Positions 7,904-15,627 of a stretch of 15,986 nt of DNA are shown piece after piece; within the stretch, counting starts at the first letter, position 1; each line of letters begins with the position of its first letter. Under the pieces are notes generated by a model. That model saw only the letters and a program-made list of their open reading frames with translations. It ran no database searches and was not told the origin of the DNA. The stretch spans positions 1 through 15,986 of the forward strand of contig DBCB01000131.1 in the NCBI GenBank assembly GCA_002303765.1, read 5' to 3'. The position numbers and the translations under genes are program-made. This DNA is from Planctomycetaceae bacterium UBA969 (GTDB lineage Bacteria > Planctomycetota > Planctomycetia > Gemmatales > Gemmataceae).

Positions 7904-9439
7904 ATGATTACAGGTTTTAAACGCATTGAAATTATTAGTCTTCATTCCTTAACAAGGTTGTTACTGATAGTTATTGCATGGCTGATTTTAAATAGAGAAG
8001 CAAGGGCGGGGCAGTTAAAAGCTGGGGTAGGCAGGGAAGATATAACCAGCAAGGTTGCATTGAAAAATGACACTTTGTATGTGAAAGCCTTGGTGTTGCA
8101 GGATGCTGCAGCAACTGCGGTGATCATTACCGTGGATGCGGTTGCGATTGAAGAAATAGGTTCGATTAAGAAAACCTATCTTTCAACAGTGAGAGAGCAA
8201 TTGAAGAAAGAATTCAACATTTTACCATTGAATGTGATGGTGAATGCGAGCCATTGCCATGGAATTGTTTGCGAGGATGTGGAGGAAAGAACGGTGAAGG
8301 CAGTGCGTGAGGCGATGAAAAACTTGGTGGAAGTTGATGTGGGCAATGGCGTTGGGTTTGAAAACAAGATCATGGAAAATCGCAGGGTGAAGCTGAAGAA
8401 TGGTAAAGATGCGGATATGCGCAGGGCTTATTCGCTACCTCCGGACTCTGAAGTTGAAAGTGTTGGTCCGGTTGATCCGCAGATAGGGATATTGCGATTA
8501 GATCAAAAGAATGGCAAGACGCTTGCTGTGCTTTACAACTTTGCATGCCATCCGATTCAGGGTGTTCCCAGTGGTGGGAATACTGCAGACTTGACGGGTT
8601 TTTCATCTAAGGTGATTGAAGATTGCCTAGGCGATGGAGCGATGGCCTTTTTTATCCAAGGCTGCGGGGGTGATATCAACCCTGTGCTTTACAAGGATGT
8701 TGCTTATCCGCCCGATGCTGAACCTTTGGGAAATATGTTGGGCATCAGTACGATGAGGGGATTGAAGCAAATCAAATGCAAGCAGGATGTTGCGTTTAAG
8801 GTGATCAATGAAACGATTTCGCTGCCCCGGGCTGAACTATCAGGCCGCATCGAATCTCTTCAGGCAGAGCAACAAAAATTGCTGCAATCACTTGGTGCCA
8901 ATAACTTGAACTTCAAAACATTTCTTCCCTTGATGGTGAAGTACAACAATTCCGAGGAGTTCCCATCGTATTTTTCGCAGCACTATCTTCATGAGAAAAT
9001 GCTTGGAAGAAATGATATTGATAAGCTGGATGCGGAGAACCGGAAAAACATGAAAAAGTATCTTGCCAACATTCATGTGATGGAAGAGCTTACCCGGGTG
9101 CAGACGAATCTTGCGTTGTTGAAGAAAAACCAGGCAAAGAACATTGCCTCGGGGAAACGTACCATCGATGTAGAGGTGATGGGTTTGCGCATAGGCGATT
9201 TTGTGATGGTGACATTTCCGGGAGAGCTTACAGTGCAGATCGGGTTAAATATCAAAAAGATGTCTCCTCACAAAAGTACTTTCGTTGCAGGATACACTAA
9301 TGGCTACATTTATTATGCGCCAACTGCAGAGCAACTTAAGAATGTGGGCAATGCGCAGGAAGACAGTGATTGCATATTGGCGCCTGAATGGCAGCAGATA
9401 TTTGAAGACAACGTCGCAGCGATATTAAAGAAGTTATGA
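7904..9439 (+). CDS. Secreted neutral/alkaline ceramidase-like protein
   Basis: A 511-residue protein of the neutral/alkaline non-lysosomal ceramidase N-domain family. The start at 7904 is chosen because AGGGTG precedes it by 7 bases and it opens a signal peptide (hydrophobic core LTRLLLIVIAWLIL, then NREARA-GQ as the likely cleavage site); an in-frame ATG at 7856 would push the signal inward. The family zinc-site signatures are recognisable: NASHCHG (114-120, H117 and H119), NFACHP (H216), FPGEL (E441) and YTNGYIYYAPT (from 464, with a tyrosine in the position used for zinc binding). The motif carrying the nucleophile in true ceramidases, GDVSPN, reads GDINPV here, with Asn259 in place of the serine. 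The fold is therefore clear but N-acyl-sphingosine hydrolysis is doubtful. Some other amide or ester substrate, or a zinc-only mechanism, is possible. The hydrolase gene follows after 27 bases, so an operon is likely. Confidence 0.8.
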   Translation: MITGFKRIEIISLHSLTRLLLIVIAWLILNREARAGQLKAGVGREDITSKVALKNDTLYVKALVLQDAAATAVIITVDAVAIEEIGSIKKTYLSTVREQLKKEFNILPLNVMVNASHCHGIVCEDVEERTVKAVREAMKNLVEVDVGNGVGFENKIMENRRVKLKNGKDADMRRAYSLPPDSEVESVGPVDPQIGILRLDQKNGKTLAVLYNFACHPIQGVPSGGNTADLTGFSSKVIEDCLGDGAMAFFIQGCGGDINPVLYKDVAYPPDAEPLGNMLGISTMRGLKQIKCKQDVAFKVINETISLPRAELSGRIESLQAEQQKLLQSLGANNLNFKTFLPLMVKYNNSEEFPSYFSQHYLHEKMLGRNDIDKLDAENRKNMKKYLANIHVMEELTRVQTNLALLKKNQAKNIASGKRTIDVEVMGLRIGDFVMVTFPGELTVQIGLNIKKMSPHKSTFVAGYTNGYIYYAPTAEQLKNVGNAQEDSDCILAPEWQQIFEDNVAAILKKL

Positions 9440-9466
9440 ATACGAACGAAAAGAAAGTAAGGAACC

Positions 9467-12181
9467 ATGCAGATGATAAGTGGGACCATAGTTTTGTTAA
9501 TGGGGGTTCTGCAAGGGCAGTTGGAACTTAAAAAAGAGTCGCCTCCTTGGTATGAAGATCGCAAGCAATTGCTTTATTTCAAGGATCTGCAAGGGAAGTT
9601 GCAGCCTGTTAAAAGTGTAGCTGACTGGTCTAATCGTGTGACCCATACACGGGAAAACATGGAATCGGTAATGGGTAAGCTGCCTGTAACCACTTCTCTT
9701 CCACTGGACATGAAAATTGATTTTGAAGAGAAGTTGCAACACTACACACGCCAGCATATATCGTTTGTGGTTGAGAAAGATGACCGAGTGCCAGCGTTTT
9801 TATTAATTCCCCATGGTGTAAGCAGATTAAACAGCAAGCCCGGGGTGATTTGTCTGCCAGGTAGTTCCAAGCCTGGTAAAGACACTCCTGCAGGTATTTC
9901 CCAAGCTACCGGCCAAGCCTATGCGCATGAACTTGCCTCGAGGGGCTATGTTTGTTTGGTGATGGATTATCCACTTTTGCATACAACTGAATATAGCACT
10001 GACCCTTATGAAATGGGTTATGTCAGTGCCACCATGAAGGGAATTGTGAATCATCGCAGAGGGATCGATCTGCTGATATCGCTTGCCTTTGTAGATTCTG
10101 AATCCATAGGAGTTATTGGGCATTCTTTGGGCGGTCATAATGCGATCTTCCTTGGTGTGTTTGATGAAAGAATCAAGGCAGTTGCATCAAGTTGCGGGTT
10201 CAATGTATTCGCAAAACACAACAAGGGAGATGTCAGGGCTTGGAGCAGTAAATATTACATGCCTAGGATTAAAACGGAATACAAGGACGACCCATCAAAG
10301 ATACCGTTTGATTTTACCGAAGTGCTCGCAGCCCTAGCGCCCAGGCCTGTTTTCATAAATGCGCCTTTGCACGATGACCCGGATTTTGAAGTCTCTGGTG
10401 TGACCGATTGCATTGCTTCTGCTCTTCCCGTTTATGAAAAAATATTCAACACTAAAGATAAGCTTGATGTGCATCACCCTGATACCAACCATAGTTTTCC
10501 ACTTAAAGAGAGGCTTCTTGCCTATGCTTTTTTTGACAGGCATTTGATGCCCCATTCTAATGCTATGGATATGAAAAATGGCTTAATCATTCACTTGCCT
10601 CTTAGTAATGATGCCCGTGATATTTCCGGGAATGACAATCATGCCGAAGGTTTGAATGTGGAGTACGCCAAGGGTGCTTCTTTTAATGGAAGGAATTCAT
10701 CCCTTAAGATTTCAAAGGATGTCGGTCGTCAGTTATTAGGCAAGGGGGAATTCAGCATTGCCTGCTGGATTAAAGCTGATGACAAGTCGAATGAATCTTC
10801 CGGCGGAGACATCTTTAGTTGGTATGATCCCAATACTTCTCGGGGGGTGAATTTCAGTCTTAAAAGTAACCAGGGTGTTACGACCAATCAGGCGAACTTT
10901 CGCCATTTGCATTTTGGAATCGACAATAACAAAGGTGGAGAATGGCAGGACTGTGGTCAGCCCGGCAAAGCCTTATGTGCATTTTCGCTTGCAGTTCATG
11001 CAGGGCAACTTTATGCGGGAACTTGTGTTACAGATGCCAAAGATTCTGCCCGGGTATATCGTTATGCTGGTGCCAAGCGCTGGATTGATTGTGGAGCGCC
11101 TGATAAATCAAATAGCGTAATGTCACTTGCGGTTTATGAGAATGAGCTTTATGCAGGTACAGGAAAATACAGGATAGCGGGCTCTGCACTTCCTGAATCG
11201 ACCAACCTGAATCTTGGCGGGCGCGTATTCCGGTATGAAGGCCGCGATGTCTGGAAAGATTGTGGTCAGTTGCCTGATACCGAAGCTGTGGGTGGAATGG
11301 TCGTTTATAAAGGGAAGCTATATGCCTCTTCGTTATACAAGCCTGCAGGTTTTTATCGGTATGATGGGGAAAAGAATTGGACGAAATGTGCAACTCCTTT
11401 TGCGGTAAACTCAGTGAACAAACAGCAAGAAAACCTGCGGGTTGAATCACTGACTGTATTTGGCGAATACCTTTATGCAAGTAGTTATGATTGCGGAAAT
11501 GTTTTTCGTTATGATGGCGAAAGGTGGACCGATCTCGGTAGGCTTGGTGATAATACCCAGACCTATTCGTTTGCGATTTACCAGGGTTCCCTTCATGTAG
11601 GCACTTGGCCAAGTGGCAGAGTCTATCGGTTTGAAAAGCCTAATGAGTGGACAGATCTTGGCAGATTAGGCCAAGAACTTGAGGTTATGGGCATGGTTGT
11701 GCATAACGGAAAATTGCTTGCAGGTACTCTGCCCCTTGCTGAAGTTTATGAATACAGCAACAACAAGACTTGGAAAAAAATCACTAGGTTGGATCATACC
11801 CCCGATGTCAAGTATCGCAGGGCCTGGACCATGGCGGAGCACGATGGCCGTCTCTTTTGCTCAACGCTTCCCTCGGGGAAGATATTTTCGTACGAATCAG
11901 GTCGTAATGTTATCTGGGGGCATTCTCTATCCAAGGGTTGGCATCATGTTGCTGCTATAAAGGCAGGGGATAAACTCAAGCTTTATCTGGATGGAAGCAA
12001 GGTGTCGGAAAGTGCGCTGTTCGATGCGCGTGATTTTCAACTGGCTAATGAGGGTGTGATTAAAATCGGAGCTGGAGCTTCAGAAAACTTTCTGGGGAAG
12101 ATGTCTGATTTCAGGATTTACAACCAAACTCTGGATGTGGAGCTTGTTAAAAAGCTTGCATCGATGAAACCGCCTTCATAA
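9467..12181 (+). CDS. Alpha/beta-hydrolase with a LamG domain split by a seven-bladed propeller
   Basis: A 904-residue multidomain protein. Residues about 25-360 are an alpha/beta hydrolase of the dienelactone hydrolase / acetyl-xylan-esterase-like type: nucleophile elbow GHSLGG (218-223, S220), an acidic loop APLHDDPDFE (299-308) with a candidate catalytic aspartate, and H342 in NHSFP. Residues 371-490 start a LamG (concanavalin-like) domain. Residues 493-810 hold seven repeats of a W-x-D-C/L-G ... LYAGT ... VYRYEG pattern, a beta-propeller. Residues 815-898 resume LamG with the typical GWHHVAAIK, LYLDGSKV and GKMSDFRIYN strands. A likely role is a secreted carbohydrate- or polymer-binding esterase. 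AAGGA stands 4 bases before the ATG. The N-terminus (MQMISGTIVLLMGVLQG) is hydrophobic but lacks a basic n-region, so the signal peptide is weak. Part of one unit with the preceding ceramidase-like gene. Confidence 0.82.
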   Translation: MQMISGTIVLLMGVLQGQLELKKESPPWYEDRKQLLYFKDLQGKLQPVKSVADWSNRVTHTRENMESVMGKLPVTTSLPLDMKIDFEEKLQHYTRQHISFVVEKDDRVPAFLLIPHGVSRLNSKPGVICLPGSSKPGKDTPAGISQATGQAYAHELASRGYVCLVMDYPLLHTTEYSTDPYEMGYVSATMKGIVNHRRGIDLLISLAFVDSESIGVIGHSLGGHNAIFLGVFDERIKAVASSCGFNVFAKHNKGDVRAWSSKYYMPRIKTEYKDDPSKIPFDFTEVLAALAPRPVFINAPLHDDPDFEVSGVTDCIASALPVYEKIFNTKDKLDVHHPDTNHSFPLKERLLAYAFFDRHLMPHSNAMDMKNGLIIHLPLSNDARDISGNDNHAEGLNVEYAKGASFNGRNSSLKISKDVGRQLLGKGEFSIACWIKADDKSNESSGGDIFSWYDPNTSRGVNFSLKSNQGVTTNQANFRHLHFGIDNNKGGEWQDCGQPGKALCAFSLAVHAGQLYAGTCVTDAKDSARVYRYAGAKRWIDCGAPDKSNSVMSLAVYENELYAGTGKYRIAGSALPESTNLNLGGRVFRYEGRDVWKDCGQLPDTEAVGGMVVYKGKLYASSLYKPAGFYRYDGEKNWTKCATPFAVNSVNKQQENLRVESLTVFGEYLYASSYDCGNVFRYDGERWTDLGRLGDNTQTYSFAIYQGSLHVGTWPSGRVYRFEKPNEWTDLGRLGQELEVMGMVVHNGKLLAGTLPLAEVYEYSNNKTWKKITRLDHTPDVKYRRAWTMAEHDGRLFCSTLPSGKIFSYESGRNVIWGHSLSKGWHHVAAIKAGDKLKLYLDGSKVSESALFDARDFQLANEGVIKIGAGASENFLGKMSDFRIYNQTLDVELVKKLASMKPPS
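10577..10936 (+). other. LamG domain, N-terminal half
   Basis: Codes for residues 371-490 of the hydrolase. It shows the start of a LamG/Concanavalin-like domain: LIIHLPLSNDARDISGNDNH (the usual 'W/H-x-L-D-x-x-x-D-x-S-G-N-x-N-x-G' opening), ASFNGRNSSLKIS, and the GEFSIACWIKADD strand. The domain stops after FRHLHFGIDN and continues only after the propeller. Confidence 0.75.
10943..11896 (+). repeat. Seven-bladed beta-propeller inserted in the LamG domain
   Basis: Codes for residues 493-810. Seven units of 37-54 residues begin at W493, W539, W596, W638, W687, W728 and W769. Each has a WxDCG or WTDLGRL start, a central strand such as SLAVYENELYAGT or MVVYKGKLYASS, and a closing VYRYEG-type strand. 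The units differ enough that no long DNA repeat is seen. Units 2 and 4 are longest. Kelch-like or PQQ-like propellers share this general pattern; the exact subfamily was not identified. Confidence 0.75.
11909..12160 (+). other. LamG domain, C-terminal half
   Basis: Codes for residues 815-898. The order WGHSLSKGWHHVAAIKAG, LKLYLDGSKVSES, IKIGAG and FLGKMSDFRIYNQTL is the standard end of a LamG domain (HVA strand, LYxDG turn, G-x-I/M-D-D/F-x-R/V-x-I-Y strand). It completes the half that begins at 10577. Confidence 0.78.
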
Positions 12182-12184
12182 CAA

Positions 12185-12550
12185 TCAGCTAGGCACAACT
12201 TCGAAGATATAATTGTCTGGAGATCGGAAGAAGAATCGTACAAAGGATGTTGGGCGTTTTGCAGTGATGATTTCTGCGCCGTGCTGGGTAAGCCTTTGCT
12301 TTAAGGATTCGAATTCCTGCTCGGGCCAGCGAATGGCAATGTGTCTACCATATTCCTGTTCAAACTTTAGAGAATTGAACTCCTTGTTTTCAAGGATGTG
12401 GAGTTCCTGACCCGGAGCGATTTGCAGCCAAGCTGCAGTCACTGCAATGTTGCCTGGCTTTTCGATGGGTTGCCAATGCAATGTCTTGATGAAGAATTCC
12501 TTGAACGGAATAATATCTTTCGTCAGAAGGGTGATATGAGCAATGGACAT
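12185..12550 (-). CDS. VOC (glyoxalase/dioxygenase-fold) family protein
   Basis: A 121-residue protein of the vicinal oxygen chelate superfamily, a single subunit with two beta-alpha-beta-beta-beta modules. The possible metal ligands H5, H70 (in YGRHIAI) and E117 (in YIFEVVPS) sit where the family places them. The paired SPDNYIFEVV ending is a good family signature. The reaction is unknown: the superfamily includes glyoxalases, dioxygenases and resistance proteins. The gene starts 7 bases after the accC stop codon and is the last gene of the unit; a weak AGGG lies in the accC end. Its stop codon is 3 bases from that of the convergent hydrolase gene. Start chosen at the only ATG that opens the first strand. 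Confidence 0.75.
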   Translation of the reverse strand: MSIAHITLLTKDIIPFKEFFIKTLHWQPIEKPGNIAVTAAWLQIAPGQELHILENKEFNSLKFEQEYGRHIAIRWPEQEFESLKQRLTQHGAEIITAKRPTSFVRFFFRSPDNYIFEVVPS

Positions 12551-12557
12551 ATTGCTA

Positions 12558-13907
12558 TTACTGGCCCTTCAGATAATGCCGTTCGATAAAGGTTGTATCA
12601 ACTTTACCATCAACAAAAGCAGAATTCGTGAAAATCTCTCTAAGGATGGGGATGGTTGTTTTAATTCCTTCGACATGGAATTCAGCAAGTGCCCTGCGCA
12701 TGGTGGCAATAGCCTCGGCACGAGTGGGTTTGTGAACCAAGAGTTTTGCAACTAAGGAATCATAGTTGGAAGGGACCCTATAGCCTTGAACCGCATGGGT
12801 ATCCATGCGAACGCCTGGGCCGCCAGGGGGTTGCCATTTGGTGATTAAGCCAGGGAAGGGCCTGAAGCCATTGGTGGAATCTTCGGCATTAATACGGCAT
12901 TCGATCGCACAACCCCGATGAACGATATCATCTTGCTTAAAAGAGAGAGGCAGGCCAGAGGCGATGCGGATTTGTTCTTTTACAAGGTCGACGCCTGTAA
13001 CGAGTTCTGAAACGGGGTGTTCGACTTGAATGCGTGCGTTGACTTCGATGAAGTAAAAGTTATGGTCTTTGTCGAGTAGAAATTCTACGGTGCCTGCGCT
13101 GTAATAGCCTGCGGATTTAACAAGCTTGACAGCAGCGGCGCAGATATCTTTCCGAACTTTTTCGGGAAGATTTGGTGCGGGGGATTCTTCGACAAGTTTC
13201 TGGTGCCTGCGTTGAAGCGAGCAATCGCGTTCCCAAAGATGAATCACATTGCCTTGGGTGTCGCCTAGAACCTGAACTTCGATATGGCGAGGTTGTTCGA
13301 TGTATTTTTCGAGATAGACGCTGCCATCTTTGAATGCGTTTTCTGCTTCTTGAACAGCGGCAGCAAGACCCGAATGAAGGCTTATATCGTTATGAGCAAC
13401 GCGCATGCCTCTGCCGCCGCCGCCTGCCGATGCCTTGATCAATACGGGATAACCCATGGAGTGGGCTAGAGCAAGAGCTTCTTCGTCTTTGGTGATAAGG
13501 CCTTCGCTGCCTGGTACAACCGGAACGCCTGCTTTCTTGGCCATTTTGCGGGCTTCGTTTTTATTGCCTAGTTTGCGCATGGCTTCATGTGGAGGGCCGA
13601 TGAATTCAATTTTGCAGGATCTGCAAACTTCAGCAAAGTGAGCGTTTTCTGAAAGGAAGCCATATCCTGGATGAATGGCTTGAACATCAGCAATTTCAGC
13701 AGCGCTGATAATTCTGGGAATGTTGAGGTAGCTTTCAGCAGAATTAGCAGGGCCGATGCAAATGGCTTGGTCTGCAAGTGCCAGATAGGGGGCATCGCGA
13801 TCAGCTTCGCTGTAAACAGCGACGACTTCGATACCCATATCTTTACAGGCACGAATAACTCGGAGAGCGATTTCACCACGATTGGCAACTAGAATGCGTT
13901 GAAACAT
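12558..13907 (-). CDS. accC: Biotin carboxylase subunit of acetyl-CoA carboxylase
   Basis: A 449-residue biotin carboxylase, the same length as the E. coli enzyme. It uses ATP and bicarbonate to carboxylate the biotin on AccB in the first committed step of fatty-acid synthesis in the cytoplasm. Key residues match E. coli numbering: K116 (in RKLGNK), the glycine-rich ATP loop GGGGRG (162-167), the catalytic cluster E288, N290, R292 (in FIEVNARIQVEHPVSE) and R338. The start MFQRILVANRGEIALRV is the standard one. No close ribosome site precedes it; the nearest strong one is 29 bases away and separated by a small hairpin. accB lies 37 bases upstream. Very sure. Confidence 0.96.
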   Translation of the reverse strand: MFQRILVANRGEIALRVIRACKDMGIEVVAVYSEADRDAPYLALADQAICIGPANSAESYLNIPRIISAAEIADVQAIHPGYGFLSENAHFAEVCRSCKIEFIGPPHEAMRKLGNKNEARKMAKKAGVPVVPGSEGLITKDEEALALAHSMGYPVLIKASAGGGGRGMRVAHNDISLHSGLAAAVQEAENAFKDGSVYLEKYIEQPRHIEVQVLGDTQGNVIHLWERDCSLQRRHQKLVEESPAPNLPEKVRKDICAAAVKLVKSAGYYSAGTVEFLLDKDHNFYFIEVNARIQVEHPVSELVTGVDLVKEQIRIASGLPLSFKQDDIVHRGCAIECRINAEDSTNGFRPFPGLITKWQPPGGPGVRMDTHAVQGYRVPSNYDSLVAKLLVHKPTRAEAIATMRRALAEFHVEGIKTTIPILREIFTNSAFVDGKVDTTFIERHYLKGQ

Positions 13908-13919
13908 GAGAATAATATC

Positions 13920-13942
13920 CGCCTGATAGGCGAGAGCTCCTT
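13920..13942 (-). promoter_or_regulatory. Distant AAGGAG and small hairpin before accC
   Basis: On the minus strand AAGGAG (complement of 13937-13942) lies 29 bases before the accC ATG, beyond the normal 5-9. Between them CGCC-TATCA-GGCG (13932-13920) can pair 4 bases. Folding would shorten the effective gap to about 16, still long. It may affect translation of accC, or accC may rely on coupling to accB, whose stop codon lies just upstream. Confidence 0.3.
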
Positions 13943-13944
13943 AA

Positions 13945-14448
13945 TCAACCGTTGGGATCAACCCGGAACAAAACTTGGCCATACTCTACAGGTTGTTTGT
14001 TTTCGATTAAGATTTCGACAATGGTGCCTGTGCACTCAGCAGCGATTTCATTGAAAAGTTTCATGGCCTCGATCTGGCAGACCACGGTTTTTGGATTAAC
14101 TTTGGCGCCTACCGCAACATAGGGGGGGCTACCAGGTTTTTCTTGGGAATAAAAAGTGCCAGGCGTAGGGCTCTTGATTTCAATCAGGTTCTTGTTGGCA
14201 GCAGGTGCAGCAGCAGGAGCAGAAGGTGCGGCCTGCGCTTGAGCGGGTTGCTGTAAAACAGGAGCGGGCTGTTGCTGCATGATGGGTGCAAAAACTGGAG
14301 CACTGAGCCCTTCTTTTTTAAGGCGTATTTTCTTTTCGCCATCCTGAAGATCAAGTTCGCTTAGCCCATGTTTAGACATAAGTCGAACAAGGTCACGAAT
14401 CGTTTCGACCTCGAATGGGTTCGTTTTACTGTTAGGTTTTTCAGCCAC
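13945..14448 (-). CDS. accB: Biotin carboxyl carrier protein of acetyl-CoA carboxylase
   Basis: A 167-residue AccB. Layout: N-terminal helical region including VRLMSKHGLSELDLQDGEKKIRLKK (residues 21-45), a flexible linker rich in Ala, Pro and Gln (about 50-85), and a C-terminal biotinyl domain with the CQIEAMKLFNE motif in which K130 receives biotin. The start is set at a GTG (14448): GAAAGGAG at 14455-14462 is 6 bases before it, whereas the TTG six bases earlier would touch the ribosome site. It is followed by accC 37 bases later and preceded by the M24 gene, so it likely shares their transcript. Very sure of function; the start is a judgement. Confidence 0.95.
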   Translation of the reverse strand: MAEKPNSKTNPFEVETIRDLVRLMSKHGLSELDLQDGEKKIRLKKEGLSAPVFAPIMQQQPAPVLQQPAQAQAAPSAPAAAPAANKNLIEIKSPTPGTFYSQEKPGSPPYVAVGAKVNPKTVVCQIEAMKLFNEIAAECTGTIVEILIENKQPVEYGQVLFRVDPNG

Positions 14449-14454
14449 CTGCAA

Positions 14455-14462
14455 CTCCTTTC
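14455..14462 (-). promoter_or_regulatory. Ribosome-binding site that decides the accB start
   Basis: The complement reads GAAAGGAG, a near-perfect anti-16S match. Six bases separate it from GTG at 14448 and none from TTG at 14454, so the GTG is the more likely start. Confidence 0.7.
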
Positions 14463-14487
14463 AAAAGAGCATCCCTGATTAAAGGGT

Positions 14488-14516
14488 AAAAAACTTATGC
14501 GATGATATTATCATCG
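14488..14516 (-). terminator. Terminator-like hairpin at the 3' end of the M24 gene, before accB
   Basis: On the minus strand CGATGATA-A-TATCATCG (14516-14500) is a perfect 8-base inverted repeat around one base (7 pairs with a 3-base loop), followed after 6 bases by TTTTTT (complement of 14488-14493). It overlaps the final codons of the M24 gene. The stem is A/T-rich, so it could attenuate readthrough into accB without fully stopping it. Confidence 0.35.
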
Positions 14517-15625
14517 AGTTCTCTGGTAATTCCAGTCAGATATTCGGCACCCGAGGAAGTTACCAGAATATTATCCTCAATTCTGACCCCACCCCAGCCC
14601 GGAAGATAAATTCCCGGTTCGAGAGTGAAGACCATCCCAGGCTCGAGAACCGTCTCAGAGCCAGGCCTTAACCATGGGGCTTCATGAATCTGTAAACCAA
14701 TGCCATGCCCCAAGCCATGTCCAAAATACTCTCCATAGCCCGCTTCTGCAATCAATTGTCTTGCAGCACGATCAACATCGAGGGCCTTAACCCCGGGCTT
14801 GATGGAGTCAAAGGCCGCTTTTTGAGCCATTTGCACCACCGAGTAAATCTTTCGCAGTTTATCTTTAGATTCTGCCTGCCCTTTTGTTTTACTAAAATTA
14901 TGTGTGTCAAGAACCCGGGTCAGGTCGCTTTTGTATCCACTAGGGCTACTTGCGCCCCAATCTACCAGTAAAAGACTTTCATTCCCAATGCAATGTTGGG
15001 ATGGAATTGCGTGGGGAAGTGCAGCGTTTAAGCCCGCAGCGACAATAATCGGGAACGCGGCACACTGCGCGCCCATTGAGCGCATCAATCGTTCCAGTTC
15101 ATCAGCAACATTTTTTTCCGTCTGCGAACTTGAAAGCGATTTAGAAAGCGAAGTGAAAGCATCTTGCGCCATCTTAATAGCTGCGCGGATTGCTTCGATT
15201 TCGATGGGTTCTTTAACCATGCGCTGGGTTTCAACCCGTTCTCGGGTGGCAAGCCAACTGCACTCGGGTAATATTTCTTTCAAAGATTCAAAGTCAGAAA
15301 CGGTAACAACCTGACATTCAAAACCAATTGATAGCGCCTTGTTAGAGCGAATGGCTTCAGCAACCATGTCGAGAGTTTTTTTTGTGGCCGGCCTGATGAT
15401 TGCTTCCAGCCCTGGGCATTCATTCTTGATTTGTTCGGTGAAGCGGGCATCAGAAACTAAAACGTCTTTGTTTTTTGAAACCACCAGATGGCTGGCTTCC
15501 CCCTTGAACCCAGTTAGATAGGTGACATTGGCAACCCCACTAATGAGGTAGGCATCAACACCATCTTGTGCGAGTCTTGCCCTTAGGCGATCGCGCCTTG
15601 CATTTGCATGGATATGGGGGTTCAT
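14495..15625 (-). CDS. M24-family metallopeptidase, Xaa-Pro dipeptidase/aminopeptidase type
   Basis: A 376-residue cytoplasmic peptidase of the pita-bread fold that releases or splits residues before proline. An N-terminal creatinase-like domain (about 1-130) precedes the catalytic domain. All five expected metal ligands are visible: D222 (LVDWGA), D234 (SDLTRV), H307 (HGLGHGIG), E336 (TLEPG) and E350 (VRIEDN), so it should bind two metal ions and be active. The ATG at 15625 is preferred: AAGGA stands 5 bases before it. An ATG two codons earlier (15631) overlaps the upstream stop as ATGA but touches the ribosome site. The gene sits before accB, recalling the pepP-efp-accB-accC order of many bacteria, with efp absent. 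Exact specificity cannot be told. Confidence 0.88.
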   Translation of the reverse strand: MNPHIHANARRDRLRARLAQDGVDAYLISGVANVTYLTGFKGEASHLVVSKNKDVLVSDARFTEQIKNECPGLEAIIRPATKKTLDMVAEAIRSNKALSIGFECQVVTVSDFESLKEILPECSWLATRERVETQRMVKEPIEIEAIRAAIKMAQDAFTSLSKSLSSSQTEKNVADELERLMRSMGAQCAAFPIIVAAGLNAALPHAIPSQHCIGNESLLLVDWGASSPSGYKSDLTRVLDTHNFSKTKGQAESKDKLRKIYSVVQMAQKAAFDSIKPGVKALDVDRAARQLIAEAGYGEYFGHGLGHGIGLQIHEAPWLRPGSETVLEPGMVFTLEPGIYLPGWGGVRIEDNILVTSSGAEYLTGITRELDDNIIA

Positions 15626-15627
15626 GG

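Noticed and set aside
11028..11612. 194-residue minus-strand frame rich in His and Gln
   Set aside because: It lies opposite the propeller repeats. Its composition follows from the periodic plus-strand codons, and there is no signal sequence or family motif.
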